DNA of 40,471 nucleotides, taken from Roseivivax sediminis (GTDB lineage: Bacteria > Pseudomonadota > Alphaproteobacteria > Rhodobacterales > Rhodobacteraceae). The notes beneath the pieces were generated by a model. The model had not been told where the DNA came from. It did no database searches and saw nothing but the letters and a program-made list of their open reading frames with translations. Position numbers and translations under genes: made by a program. Every line of letters begins with the position of its first letter. The first letter of the stretch is position 1. The DNA is taken from the NCBI RefSeq assembly GCF_900112685.1, contig NZ_FOMS01000022.1:1-40471 (forward strand), given 5' to 3'. Below, one piece after another: positions 16,817 to 25,170 of this stretch.

Positions 16817-18049
16817 TTACCGGCCGGTTGCGCTCTGGTACCAGGCGACGATCTCGGCGCGGGCGGCCTCGTCCATCTGGATCGCGTTCGGCGGCGGCAT
16901 GGCATGGCTGCGGCCGGCCTGCAGGTAGATTGCCTGCGCGTGGCGGGCAACGTCGGCCTCGGTCTCGAGGAGAACGTTCTTGGGGGCCCAGCGAATGCCG
17001 TCCCACGACGGCTCCCGCGCGTGGCACATGGAGCAGTTGCCGATCACCGCGTAATAGGCGTCCTCGAACCCCTCGGCGCTGGCGAAGCGGGTCTCGTGCG
17101 ACGTCATCTCGCGCGCCTGCGCCTCCTCAAAGGTCTCGGTCCCGGGCGCCGTCGACAGCCACGCGATCGTCACCATGATCAGCACCGTCGCGGCCCAGGT
17201 CCAGTGCGGGCCCTTTCCGGTGGCGTGCAGGGTGTTGAAGTAGTGGCGGATCGTCACCCCGGTCAGGAAGATCAGCGCCGCGATGATCCAGGCGTATTCG
17301 GTGGCGAAGGCCAGCGGGTAGTGGTTCGACAGCATCAGGAAGACGACCGGCAGCGTCAGGTAGTTGTTGTGGGTCGAGCGCAGCTTGGCGATCTTGCCGT
17401 ATTTCGCATCGGGCGTCCGCCCGGCCTTGAGGTCGGCGACGACGATGCGCTGGTTCGGCATGATCTGGAAGAACACGTTGGCCGTCATGATCGTCGCGGT
17501 GAACGCACCAAGGTGCAGAAGCGCCGCGCGCCCCGTGAAGATCTGGTGATATCCCCATGACATCGCGACGAGAATCGCGAACAGGAGCAGCATCAGAACC
17601 GTTGGCGTCTCGCCCAGCTTCGACTTGCACATCTGGTCGTAGGCGAGCCAGCCGAGGGTGAGAGAGCCGCCCGAGATCAAAATGCCCTGCCAGAGCGAAA
17701 GGTCCGCTTTGGTGGGGTCGAGCAAGTAGAGCTCCCCGCTCACCCAGTAGAGGATCATCAGGAGCGCCGCACCCGACAGCCAGGTCGTGTAGCTCTGCCA
17801 TTTATGCCAGGTCAGGTGTTCGGGCATGCGCGCCGGGGCGACCATGTACTTGACGGTGTGGTAGAATCCGCCGCCGTGGACCTCCCATTCCTCGCCGTGG
17901 GCGCCGTCGGGCAGGTCGGGGTTGGGCCGCAGCATCAGGTCGAGGGCGATGAAGTAGAACGACGCGCCGATCCACGCCATCGCCGTGATGACGTGCAGCC
18001 AGCGGACCGAGAACGCGATCCAGTCCCAGATGATTGCCAGATCGTACAT
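16817..18049 (-). CDS. puuD: Membrane-bound urate hydroxylase with cytochrome c domain
   Basis: This 410-residue PuuD-type enzyme oxidises urate to 5-hydroxyisourate and passes electrons to the respiratory chain. About eight or nine membrane helices (residues ~10-300) form the urate oxidase N-terminal domain ('RWLHVITAMAWIGASFYFIA', 'WGYHQIFTGRAALLHLGAFT'). A C-terminal cytochrome c domain has the heme motif C339-S-M-C342-H343 and probable axial Met M384 in 'SHAMPPPNA'. It is divergent from the lysR-type gene, with 99 bases between starts. The gene order fits purine breakdown. The ATG is supported by GGAGG upstream. Confidence 0.93.
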   Translation of the reverse strand: MYDLAIIWDWIAFSVRWLHVITAMAWIGASFYFIALDLMLRPNPDLPDGAHGEEWEVHGGGFYHTVKYMVAPARMPEHLTWHKWQSYTTWLSGAALLMILYWVSGELYLLDPTKADLSLWQGILISGGSLTLGWLAYDQMCKSKLGETPTVLMLLLFAILVAMSWGYHQIFTGRAALLHLGAFTATIMTANVFFQIMPNQRIVVADLKAGRTPDAKYGKIAKLRSTHNNYLTLPVVFLMLSNHYPLAFATEYAWIIAALIFLTGVTIRHYFNTLHATGKGPHWTWAATVLIMVTIAWLSTAPGTETFEEAQAREMTSHETRFASAEGFEDAYYAVIGNCSMCHAREPSWDGIRWAPKNVLLETEADVARHAQAIYLQAGRSHAMPPPNAIQMDEAARAEIVAWYQSATGR

Positions 18050-18100
18050 GGCGGGCCTCCCAAGGTTCTGTCTCGGCGCAGACTATCCCATGCGTCTTTA

Positions 18101-18111
18101 TTCTGGTATTT
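18101..18111 (+). promoter_or_regulatory. TTCTGGTATTT motif between puuD and lysR
   Basis: TTCTGGTATTT lies midway in the 99-base divergent gap, 38 bases before the lysR start and 52 bases before puuD. The same 11 bases recur at 19503-19513 in front of the puuE fusion and uraH. A site repeated in two gaps flanking a LysR gene is probably that regulator's operator (inference). Confidence 0.55.
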
Positions 18112-18148
18112 CAGACGCGAGCCAAGCAGCATCAAAAATTTCCGAAGA

Positions 18149-19072
18149 ATGTCCTATCTCGACAACGTCCGCACCTTCGTCCGCGTCTACGAATTGGGCA
18201 GCATGTCCGCCGCCGGGCGGGACCTTCGGATCTCTCCGGCGGTGACCTCGGCGCGGATCTCGCAGCTCGAGGATCACCTGGGCGTGCGGCTCTTTCAACG
18301 TACGACACGCAGCCTGACCGCGACGGAGCAGGGCAGCGCCTTCTATCGCGGTGCGATGGACATCCTGGAAGCGGTGGAAAGCGCCGAGGCGCAGATCGTC
18401 AGCATCACCGAGAACCCCAAGGGGTCGCTCTATGTCGCGGCGCCGCTGGGGGTGGGGCGGCGGCTGATCGCGCCGCAGGTGCCCGCGTTCCTGGCCGAGT
18501 ATCCCGAGGTGAGCGTGCGGCTGCGCCTGACGGATCGCAAGGTCGACATCACGACGGAGGGGCTGGATCTGGCGTTCTTCCTCGGCCAGCCGGAGGACAG
18601 CAACCTGCGCATCCGCAAGATCGCGGACGTGCCGCGGGTTCTGTGTGCCGCGCCCGCCTACATCGCGGCGCGGGGGATGCCGAAGGACGGGGCGGCGCTT
18701 CTATCGGAGGCGCACGAATGCCTCAACCTGCGCTTCCCCGGCGCGACGGAGTTCCAGTGGCGCCTGATCACCGAAGAAGGCCCGAAGCGGTTCCGCGTCT
18801 CGGGGCGCTACGAATCCGACGATGGCGACGTGCTGACCGACTGGGCGCTCGGCGGGCACGGCATCGCGCTGAAACCCGTCTTCGAGATCGCGGAGCATCT
18901 GCGCTCGGGCGCGCTGGTGCCGGTCGCTCTGGGCACGCCGCCCGAGCCGATCCAGATGGCGTGCCTCTTCACCCACCGCCGCCGGCAGGACCCCAAGACG
19001 CGCCTGTTCATGGAATTCGTGATCGACCGGATCGGCGATGCGGTGCGCGACGCGGACCCGAGGGACGATTAG
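18149..19072 (+). CDS. LysR-family regulator of the urate cluster
   Basis: This 307-residue transcription factor has an N-terminal winged helix (residues 1-60: '[20 protein letters not shown]', '[20 protein letters not shown]') and a periplasmic-binding-like effector domain (about 90-295) beginning '[20 protein letters not shown]'. The ATG at 18149 gives the standard family start; a longer open frame upstream is not coding. It lies divergent from puuD and convergent with uraH (4-base stop overlap), inside the urate cluster. It therefore probably responds to urate or a downstream ureide. The effector is not known. Confidence 0.9.
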   Translation: MSYLDNVRTFVRVYELGSMSAAGRDLRISPAVTSARISQLEDHLGVRLFQRTTRSLTATEQGSAFYRGAMDILEAVESAEAQIVSITENPKGSLYVAAPLGVGRRLIAPQVPAFLAEYPEVSVRLRLTDRKVDITTEGLDLAFFLGQPEDSNLRIRKIADVPRVLCAAPAYIAARGMPKDGAALLSEAHECLNLRFPGATEFQWRLITEEGPKRFRVSGRYESDDGDVLTDWALGGHGIALKPVFEIAEHLRSGALVPVALGTPPEPIQMACLFTHRRRQDPKTRLFMEFVIDRIGDAVRDADPRDD

Positions 19073-19422
19073 CTGCCCCGGTAGGTCGAGTACCCGAACG
19101 GCGACAGCAGCAGCGGCACGTGGTAGTGCGACGGCTCCGACATGCCGAAGCGGATCGGGACCACGTCGAGGAAGCGCGGATCCTCCGCCGGCGTGCCGCT
19201 CGCATCGAGATAGGCGCCCGCGTGAAAGACCAGTTCGTAGACACCTGTGCGGAATTCCGCGGCAGGCAGGATCTGTTCGTCGGTCCGGCCGTCCGCATTG
19301 GTCGATAGGGACTTGAGCCGCGTGCGGGTTTCGCCCTCGATACGATAAAGGTCGATCTTCAGCCCAGCGGCCGGGCAACCCCGCGCGGTGTCGAGAACAT
19401 GGGTCGTCAAATATCCGGACAT
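19069..19422 (-). CDS. uraH: 5-hydroxyisourate hydrolase
   Basis: This 117-residue transthyretin-like enzyme hydrolyses 5-hydroxyisourate to OHCU, the step after PuuD. Diagnostic elements are the N-terminal '[19 protein letters not shown]' (catalytic His), '[20 protein letters not shown]' and the C-terminal tetrapeptide Y-R-G-S, which marks the hydrolases and is absent from transthyretin. The ATG at 19420-19422 was chosen because a longer frame upstream contains only low-complexity sequence. It shares a 149-base divergent gap with the puuE fusion. Confidence 0.96.
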   Translation of the reverse strand: MSGYLTTHVLDTARGCPAAGLKIDLYRIEGETRTRLKSLSTNADGRTDEQILPAAEFRTGVYELVFHAGAYLDASGTPAEDPRFLDVVPIRFGMSEPSHYHVPLLLSPFGYSTYRGS

Positions 19423-19502
19423 GGCGATGCCTCCTCGATCCTGCTCCCGTTTTCTAAGCGGCAAAGCGCGGGCACGCAAAGCGCGAGGGACAAGAGGCTG
19501 CT

Positions 19503-19535
19503 TTCTGGTATTTTTGATAATCACTCGGTATTTTT
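19503..19535 (+). promoter_or_regulatory. Paired GGTATTTTT motifs between uraH and puuE fusion
   Basis: Two direct copies occur, CTGGTATTTTT (19505-19515) and TCGGTATTTTT (19525-19535), 20 bases or two helical turns apart. The left copy extends to the 11-base motif found before lysR/puuD. The block is A+T-rich in a GC-rich setting and sits 37-70 bases before the puuE-fusion start. It is likely a LysR-type site for both directions. Confidence 0.55.
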
Positions 19536-19571
19536 CGGTTTATGCAAGGGTCAAACCGGAGGACCGACATT

Positions 19572-20984
19572 ATGACACGCTATCCGCGAGACATGAGGGG
19601 CCACGGCGCCACCCCGCCGGCGGCCAACTGGCCCGGCGGTGCGAAGATCGCCGTTCAGATCGTGCTGAACTACGAAGAGGGTGGCGAGAACAACATCCTC
19701 CACGGCGATCCTGCGTCCGAGGCCTTCCTGTCCGAGATCACCGGCGCCCAGCCCTGGCCGGGCCAGCGTCACTGGAACATGGAGACGATCTACGAATACG
19801 GCGCGCGCGCCGGGTTCTGGCGCGTGCATCGCCTCCTGTCGGACGTGCCGATCACCGTCTACGGCGTCGCCACCGCGCTCGTCCGTGGGCCCGAACAGCT
19901 CGCCGCTATGCAGGCCTCGGGCTGGGAGATCGCCAGCCACGGCCTGAAGTGGATCGAGCACAAGGACATGGACCCCGAGGAGGAGCGCGCGCAGATCCGC
20001 GAGGCGATCCGCCTGCATACCGAGGTGACCGGCGCGCCGCCGCGCGGCTGGTACACCGGGCGCTGTTCCATGAACACCGTGGACCTGGCCGCCGAAGAGG
20101 GTGATTTCGCCTATATCGCGGACAGTTACGCGGACGATCTGCCGTACTGGACCCGCGCAGGCGGAAAGGACCAGCTGATCGTGCCCTACACGATGGATTG
20201 CAACGACATGCGCTTCGCGATCCAGGCCGGTTTCACCACCGGCGACCAGTTCGAAAGCTACCTCAAGGACAGCTTCGACATGCTGTATGAAGAGGGTGAG
20301 GCCGGGGCGCCGAAGATGCTGTCGATTGGCCTCCATTGCCGCCTGATCGGCCGGCCGGGCCGGGCGATGGCGCTGAAGCGCGTGCTCGACCATATGCGCG
20401 CCCATGACGGCGTCTGGTTCGCCACGCGCGAGCAGATCGCCGACCATTGGGCGCGGGAGCATCCCGCGCGGGCAGAGGTCCGCCCGTCGGAGATGGACCG
20501 CGCCGCCTTCGTCGAGGCGTTCGGCGGCATCTTCGAGCACAGCCCGTGGATCGCAGAGGGTGCGCATGCACTGGAACTCGGGCCCGCCCACGACAGCGCG
20601 GCGGGCGTCCACAATGCGCTGGCGCGCGTGTTCCGGTCGGCGGATGCGGACCGCCGGCTCGGCGTGCTGACGGCGCACCCGGACCTTGCCGGCAAGCTCG
20701 CCGCGGCCGAGCGGCTGACGGCCGAATCGACGGCCGAGCAATCGTCCGCCGGGCTCGACGCGCTGACCGATGCCGAGCGCACAACCTTCACGGAGCTGAA
20801 CGACGCCTATACCGAGAAATTCGGCTTCCCGTTCATCATCGCCGTGCGCGACCACGACAAGGCCTCGATCATGCAGGCCTTCCGCGACCGGCTGGACAAC
20901 GACCGCGACGCCGAGTTCGCGGAGGCCTGCCGCCAGGTGGAGCGGATCGCGGAGCTGCGCCTTCGCGACAAGCTGGGCGCATGA
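19572..20984 (+). CDS. puuE: Fused allantoinase (PuuE) and OHCU decarboxylase
   Basis: This 470-residue bifunctional protein has two parts. Residues ~1-305 are a metal-independent-type allantoinase of the polysaccharide-deacetylase fold ('RYPRDMRGHGATPPAANWPG', 'VLNYEEGGENNILHGD', 'ASHGLKWIEHKDM', 'GWYTGRCSMNT'). Residues ~310-470 are an OHCU decarboxylase ('FVEAFGGIFEHSPWIAEGA', 'LTAHPDLAGKL', 'LNDAYTEKFGFPFIIAVRDH'). The latter keeps the catalytic His-containing E-H-S-P-W and the HPDL motif. It therefore catalyses OHCU to S-allantoin and then allantoin to allantoate. The order in the protein is the reverse of the pathway. GGAGGA lies 8 bases upstream of the ATG at 19572. It overlaps the next gene by ATGA. 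Confidence 0.94.
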   Translation: MTRYPRDMRGHGATPPAANWPGGAKIAVQIVLNYEEGGENNILHGDPASEAFLSEITGAQPWPGQRHWNMETIYEYGARAGFWRVHRLLSDVPITVYGVATALVRGPEQLAAMQASGWEIASHGLKWIEHKDMDPEEERAQIREAIRLHTEVTGAPPRGWYTGRCSMNTVDLAAEEGDFAYIADSYADDLPYWTRAGGKDQLIVPYTMDCNDMRFAIQAGFTTGDQFESYLKDSFDMLYEEGEAGAPKMLSIGLHCRLIGRPGRAMALKRVLDHMRAHDGVWFATREQIADHWAREHPARAEVRPSEMDRAAFVEAFGGIFEHSPWIAEGAHALELGPAHDSAAGVHNALARVFRSADADRRLGVLTAHPDLAGKLAAAERLTAESTAEQSSAGLDALTDAERTTFTELNDAYTEKFGFPFIIAVRDHDKASIMQAFRDRLDNDRDAEFAEACRQVERIAELRLRDKLGA

Positions 20985-21466
20985 GCCGGGAGGTTCGCAT
21001 CCAGCCGCTGACGGCAGAGGCCTTCGCGCCCTTCGGTGACGTGATCGAGGCGTCGGGTACGCCCGACAAGATGATCAACCAGGGACTCTGCGGGCGGCAT
21101 GACGATCTCGCGCGGCTCGACTTCGACGGTGGGCGCGCAGGGATCAGCGTCTTCGACGGTGCCCCGCGCACGCTGCCCCTCACGCTCGACATGGTCGAAC
21201 GGCACCCGGAAGGCAGCCAGGCCTTCCTGCCGATGAGCGCGGAGCCCTTCCTCGTCATCGTTGCGCCGGACAACGGCGGCGTGCCGGTCAGGCCGCTCGC
21301 CTTTCGCACCGCGCCGGGGCAGGGCGTCAACTACCACCGCGGGGTCTGGCACGGCGTGCTGACCCCGCTCTCCTCTCCCGGGCTCTTTGCGGTCGTGGAC
21401 CGTATCGGCCCGGGCGCGAACCTCGAAGAGCACTGGTTCGACACACCGTATCAGGTGGTCGAGTGA
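20981..21466 (+). CDS. allA: Ureidoglycolate lyase
   Basis: This 161-residue cupin-like enzyme splits ureidoglycolate to glyoxylate and urea. Family elements are 'LTAEAFAPFGDVIE', 'DLARLDFDGGRAGISVFDGA', 'MVERHPEGSQAFLPMSAEPF', 'GVNYHRGVWHGVLTPL' and the end 'EEHWFDTPYQV'. The length matches AllA (160-170). The ATG overlaps the stop of the puuE fusion, so the two are coupled. The substrate must come from allantoate, but no allantoicase gene is present in the window. Confidence 0.95.
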   Translation: MSREVRIQPLTAEAFAPFGDVIEASGTPDKMINQGLCGRHDDLARLDFDGGRAGISVFDGAPRTLPLTLDMVERHPEGSQAFLPMSAEPFLVIVAPDNGGVPVRPLAFRTAPGQGVNYHRGVWHGVLTPLSSPGLFAVVDRIGPGANLEEHWFDTPYQVVE

Positions 21467-21516
21467 CGCACGCGCCGGAGGAGGAGCCGGCGCGTGCCCA
21501 TAAGGGAGGACGAACC

Positions 21517-22941
21517 ATGACCGCTTCATCCACAGGGACGCCGGAGCAGCTCCGCGATCCGGACTATACCCCGCCCATCGCGCAGGCGGTGCCGCTGGGA
21601 ATCCAGCACGTGCTGGCGATGTTCGTGTCGAACGTCACGCCGGCAATCATCGTTTGCGGGGCGGCGGGCTTCGGCTTCGGCTCGGGCAGCCCGGACTTCC
21701 CCGAGATGATCTACATGATCCAGATGTCGATGTTCTTCGCCGGTATCGGGACGCTCTTCCAGTCGATCGGTGTCGGCCCGGTGGGCGCGCGCCTGCCCAT
21801 CGTGCAGGGCACCAGCTTTGCCTTCATCCCGATCATGATCCCGCTCGTCTCCGGCAAGGGCGTCGACGCCATCGCGGTGCTGATGGGCGGCGTTTTCGCG
21901 GGCGGGCTGTTCCACGCCTTTCTCGGCCTCTTCATCGGCAAGATCCGTTTCGCGCTGCCGCCGCTGGTCACCGGGCTCGTGGTGACGATGATCGGCCTCG
22001 CGCTCGTCCAGGTGGGGGTGCAATACGCCGCGGGCGGTGTGCCGGCGGCGGACACGCCGGAATACGGCTCGGCGCTCAACTGGTCGATGGCCTTCGTGGT
22101 GATCCTCGTGACGCTGGGTCTGAAGTTCTTCGCGCACGGCATGCTGTCGCTGTCGGCGGTGCTGCTGGGGCTGCTGGCGGGCTATGTCTATGCCTTCGCG
22201 ATGGGGCAGGTGGACTTCGGCAATGTCGGCAGCGCCGCGGTCTTCGCGCTGCCCGATCCGCTGCATTTCGGGCTGGAATTCTCGGTCGCCGCGGTCCTCG
22301 GTTTTGCGCTGATGTCCTTCGTCTCGGCGGTGGAGACGGTGGGCGATGTCTCGGGCATTACCAAAGGCGGCGCGAACCGCGAGGCCACCGACCGCGAGAT
22401 CGAGGGCGCGACCTATGCCGACGGTGTCGGTACCGCGATCTCGGGCCTCTTCGGCGCGCTGCCGAACACGTCGTTCAGCCAGAATGTCGGCCTCATCGCC
22501 ATGACCGGGGTAATGAGCCGCGGCGTGGTCACCATCGGCGCGCTCTTCCTGATCGCCTGCGGGCTGGTGCCGAAGATCGGCGCGGTGATCTCCTCGGTGC
22601 CGATCGAGGTGCTGGGCGGCGGCGTCATCGTGATGTTCGGCATGGTGGTCGCCGCCGGTGTGTCGATGCTGTCGGACGTGCACTGGAACCGGCGCAACAT
22701 GGTGATCTTCGCCATCGCGCTGTCGCTGGGCCTCGGCCTGCAACTGGAGCCGGAGGCGCTGCAATACCTGCCGGGGACGATGCAGGTGCTGGCGACCTCG
22801 GGGATCCTGCCGGCGGCGCTCATCGCCATCGTGCTGAACCTCGCGCTGCCCGAGGAACTGACCGACGAGTCGACCGAGGAAGTGTCCGGCGGCATGTCCG
22901 GCCACGGGCGCGGGTCGCTGTCGCGCGAGGATACCGCCTGA
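21517..22941 (+). CDS. NCS2-family purine (urate/xanthine) permease
   Basis: This 474-residue inner-membrane proton symporter of the nucleobase-ascorbate family has the motifs 'VPLGIQHVLAMFVSNVTPAI', 'LPIVQGTSFAFIP', 'VSAVETVGDVSGITKGGANR' and 'GALPNTSFSQNVGLIAMTGV'. These are the signature blocks of the xanthine/uric-acid branch (PucJ/PucK/UacT). AGGGAGGA (21503-21510) favours the ATG at 21517 over a GTG that overlaps allA. It is probably co-transcribed with the puuE fusion and allA and supplies urate to PuuD. Urate rather than xanthine is inferred from its neighbours. Confidence 0.9.
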   Translation: MTASSTGTPEQLRDPDYTPPIAQAVPLGIQHVLAMFVSNVTPAIIVCGAAGFGFGSGSPDFPEMIYMIQMSMFFAGIGTLFQSIGVGPVGARLPIVQGTSFAFIPIMIPLVSGKGVDAIAVLMGGVFAGGLFHAFLGLFIGKIRFALPPLVTGLVVTMIGLALVQVGVQYAAGGVPAADTPEYGSALNWSMAFVVILVTLGLKFFAHGMLSLSAVLLGLLAGYVYAFAMGQVDFGNVGSAAVFALPDPLHFGLEFSVAAVLGFALMSFVSAVETVGDVSGITKGGANREATDREIEGATYADGVGTAISGLFGALPNTSFSQNVGLIAMTGVMSRGVVTIGALFLIACGLVPKIGAVISSVPIEVLGGGVIVMFGMVVAAGVSMLSDVHWNRRNMVIFAIALSLGLGLQLEPEALQYLPGTMQVLATSGILPAALIAIVLNLALPEELTDESTEEVSGGMSGHGRGSLSREDTA

Positions 22942-23535
22942 GGGATCGCCCGCCTGGCGACCGGTGGGGCGGCGCCGCGCGCCGTCCCGTATTGCGTCGC
23001 CGGGAAAGCCGGACGCAAAGGACCCGAGCGGTCCCTTTCGCAGCCGCTCGACGGTGGCAGGCCAAACCGTCAGGGCTGCCGCATATACTTGTCCGGTGCC
23101 CGGGCCAACGATATGCTGGTGGAGGGCCTGCGCAACGGCAAACAGCCAGTCGCCCCGTTCCGGCCACCGAATCCCTCATGCTCATCCGTCTCCAGGTACA
23201 AGTCCTCGGCCACTGCATGGGTTCGGCAAACTCGCTCGGCCGGTCGTGCCTGCGGGAATGGTCGGGATGCGACAGGGGGCGACATCGTGCCCGCACCGCG
23301 TCTACAGAAAGCGCATCTTCGCTTGCGTAAGCCGACCGCTCGTCCGGACCGGTCGCCGGAGCGACGCTTGGTCGGCCTCCGTGACAAAGAGCGGCAGGTC
23401 GATGTCTTGCAGCGAGATGAGTCCGTTGGCGCGTCCCGCCACGGCCCGGTTGATCTGCGTCAATGAGTGGCGCCGCGGTTTGCCTCAATCTGCGCGAGGA
23501 TCACCACATCCCCCGATCGTGAAAGGAGCGCGATA
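22942..23535. other. 594-base gap without a recognised gene
   Basis: No convincing gene was found between the permease and the DksA-like gene. Open frames exist on both strands (for example 23089-23466 plus and 23070-23387 minus), but they are arginine- and proline-rich and resemble no family I know. They also change frame without a pattern. Sequence composition falls slightly from the neighbours, so this may be decayed DNA. The last 15 bases before 23536 carry the ribosome site GAAAGGAG for the next gene. Confidence 0.5.
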
Positions 23536-23859
23536 ATGACGCAGATCGAAAAGACCCAGGCCGAGCAGATCCTGCTGCGCCGGCGCGCCGAACTGGTCGC
23601 CCGGCTCGAACGGATCGAGGTCGACCTCGATCAGCCGCTGCCGCGCGATTCCGAGGAGCAGGCGATCGAGCTGGAGGACGACGAGGTGCTCGAGGACCTG
23701 GGCAACGCCGGCCGGCGCGAGCTGCGGGCGGTGGATGCCGCGCTGGCGCGCGTCGCCGAGGGCAGCTACGGCATCTGCGCCAAGTGCGGGGACGCGATTT
23801 CGCCGGCCCGGCTGGAGGCGATCCCGACGGCCGCGCTCTGCCGGAACTGCGCGAGCTGA
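23536..23859 (+). CDS. DksA/TraR-family zinc-finger protein
   Basis: This 107-residue protein has an N-terminal coiled coil (residues ~5-35, 'AEQILLRRRAELVARLERIE') and an acidic linker. Its C-terminal C4 zinc finger is C-A-K-C-G at about residues 82-86 with C-R-N-C near the end. 'EGSYGICAKCGDAISPARLE' is the standard DksA/TraR core. Full DksA is ~150 residues, so this is one of the short paralogues that may bind the RNA polymerase secondary channel. The ATG at 23536 has GAAAGGAG upstream. It precedes a universal stress protein gene, a common pairing in stress loci. Confidence 0.9.
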   Translation: MTQIEKTQAEQILLRRRAELVARLERIEVDLDQPLPRDSEEQAIELEDDEVLEDLGNAGRRELRAVDAALARVAEGSYGICAKCGDAISPARLEAIPTAALCRNCAS

Positions 23860-23945
23860 ACCGCGCGTCACCGCGACGTGCCGAGGGATCGGTGCGCGCA
23901 ATCCCGGCGGGCCACCGCGCACGCCGGCATCCCGCCCGGAAGCGC

Positions 23946-23959
23946 TTTATCGATATCAA
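23946..23959. promoter_or_regulatory. FNR/FnrL-type box upstream of the universal stress protein
   Basis: TTTATCGATATCAA matches the FNR consensus TTGAT-N4-ATCAA at nine of ten conserved positions. Its centre is 63 bases before the usp start. A centre at -41.5 would put transcription start near 23994, leaving a short leader with the ribosome site GGAGGTAT. Usp genes are frequent FNR/FixK targets in alphaproteobacteria. Confidence 0.6.
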
Positions 23960-24015
23960 TGCGGGCGAGGCGCCATCGGGACCAGGCTTCGTCAACCGCA
24001 TCGGAGGTATCTGAC

Positions 24016-24843
24016 ATGTCCCTTGAAACTCTCGCTGCCGTCTTCACGACGATAGATCCGCCGGACGCGCTGGCCCGAGAGGCGGCTGTCCTCGCGCGCC
24101 GCCGCGACGCGCATCTTCTCGGCATGGCGGTGACCGCCGATCCGCATGCCTATCCGGCCTTCGGCACTTACATGGCGGCCGAGCTCATGGCGGAGATCAG
24201 TCGCAAGCAGACCCGCGACGCCGAAGCGATCCGTGAGGTCTTCGAGGCTGCCGTGCGCGCCGAGGATGTGCGCGGGGAGTGGCGCACGCTGAGCAGCGGG
24301 GCGCAGACCGTCGCCGAGCGTATCCTCGAGTCCGGGCGCGGGGCGGACATGCTTGTGATGGCCCGGCCCGAACCGGACGTGCCGTACCGTGACGATATCA
24401 CCGAGCAGGTGATCCGCGGGCTGGGACATCCCGTGCTCATGCTGCCGCCGGGGGCTTCTCTGGCCGAGCTGGACGGCAGCGCCGTGATCGGATGGAGCCA
24501 GACCCGCGAGGCCGCGCGTGCCGCGTTCGACGCCCTTCTGCTGCTGGAGCCGGGGGCGGAGGTGACGCTTCTGAATGTCGGCACGCGCCAGAACCAGGCC
24601 GAGGGGCCGATGAACGATGTGGCTGCGGGGCTCGCCCGGCACGGCATGTCGGTCACCGTGACACATCGCGATCCGGGCGCCGAGAGCGCGGCGACCGTGA
24701 TCCGGCGCGTCGCCGAGGAGACCGGCGCCGCCTTCATCGCCACCGGCGCCTTCGGTCATTCGCGGGCCTACGACTTCGTCATCGGCGCGGTGACGCGGGC
24801 GCTGCTTGCGGACAGCACGCTGCCGGTGATGTTCTCGAAGTAG
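24016..24843 (+). CDS. Universal stress protein, tandem UspA domains
   Basis: This 275-residue cytoplasmic protein has two Usp domains. The first (residues ~1-145) includes 'ERILESGRGADMLVMARPEP' and 'VIRGLGHPVLMLPPG'. The second (~155-275) includes 'ATGAFGHSRAYDFVIGAVTR' and 'ALLADSTLPVMF'. The nucleotide-binding G-x2-G-x9-G pattern is recognisable in the second domain and weak in the first. The ATG at 24016 has GGAGGTAT before it, and a longer open frame is discarded. The FNR-type box suggests induction at low oxygen. It is followed 39 bases later by a small basic protein gene that may be co-transcribed. Confidence 0.92.
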   Translation: MSLETLAAVFTTIDPPDALAREAAVLARRRDAHLLGMAVTADPHAYPAFGTYMAAELMAEISRKQTRDAEAIREVFEAAVRAEDVRGEWRTLSSGAQTVAERILESGRGADMLVMARPEPDVPYRDDITEQVIRGLGHPVLMLPPGASLAELDGSAVIGWSQTREAARAAFDALLLLEPGAEVTLLNVGTRQNQAEGPMNDVAAGLARHGMSVTVTHRDPGAESAATVIRRVAEETGAAFIATGAFGHSRAYDFVIGAVTRALLADSTLPVMFSK

Positions 24844-24882
24844 GCCCGCGCGGTCGACAAGAGCAAGGAAAGGGAAGACCCC

Positions 24883-25170
24883 ATGCCGTACAGGGTCAAG
24901 CGTCTTTACCTGCAAGCCTATCGCCGATGGCTGGAGGCGGATGCCGCGTGGCATGCCACCCTCCGGGAGGCCGGAATCCTGGTACCCGCCGCCCGGGAGC
25001 GCATGGCCTGGACCATCGGTCACGGCGGCTCTCCCGTGCGGCGCGCCTACGAGGCGCGCGCGCGGGCCATCGAGGGCCTGTACCGAGCCCGGGGAATCTA
25101 CCTCGCGACGGCACGCGCCGCGCGCCGGCGCCGGAGGGTCGTGCTCTTGCAGCTGCCGTATCCCCGCTGA
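24883..25170 (+). CDS. Small basic protein of unknown function
   Basis: This 95-residue, strongly basic, mostly helical protein is rich in Arg, Ala and Tyr ('RVKRLYLQAYRRWLEADAAW' near the start, a run of arginines near the end). AAGGAAAGGGAAG lies before the ATG at 24883. No domain is recognised. Its place just after usp suggests the same transcript. Coding is supported by the ribosome site and the consistent third-position GC, but not by homology. Confidence 0.55.
   Translation: MPYRVKRLYLQAYRRWLEADAAWHATLREAGILVPAARERMAWTIGHGGSPVRRAYEARARAIEGLYRARGIYLATARAARRRRRVVLLQLPYPR

Noticed and set aside
22964-23536. Open frames on both strands in the gap after the purine permease, considered as a possible transposase remnant.
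   Set aside because: No stretch resembled a known transposase or other family, no terminal inverted repeats were found, and each frame has an arginine- and proline-rich composition typical of non-coding high-GC DNA.
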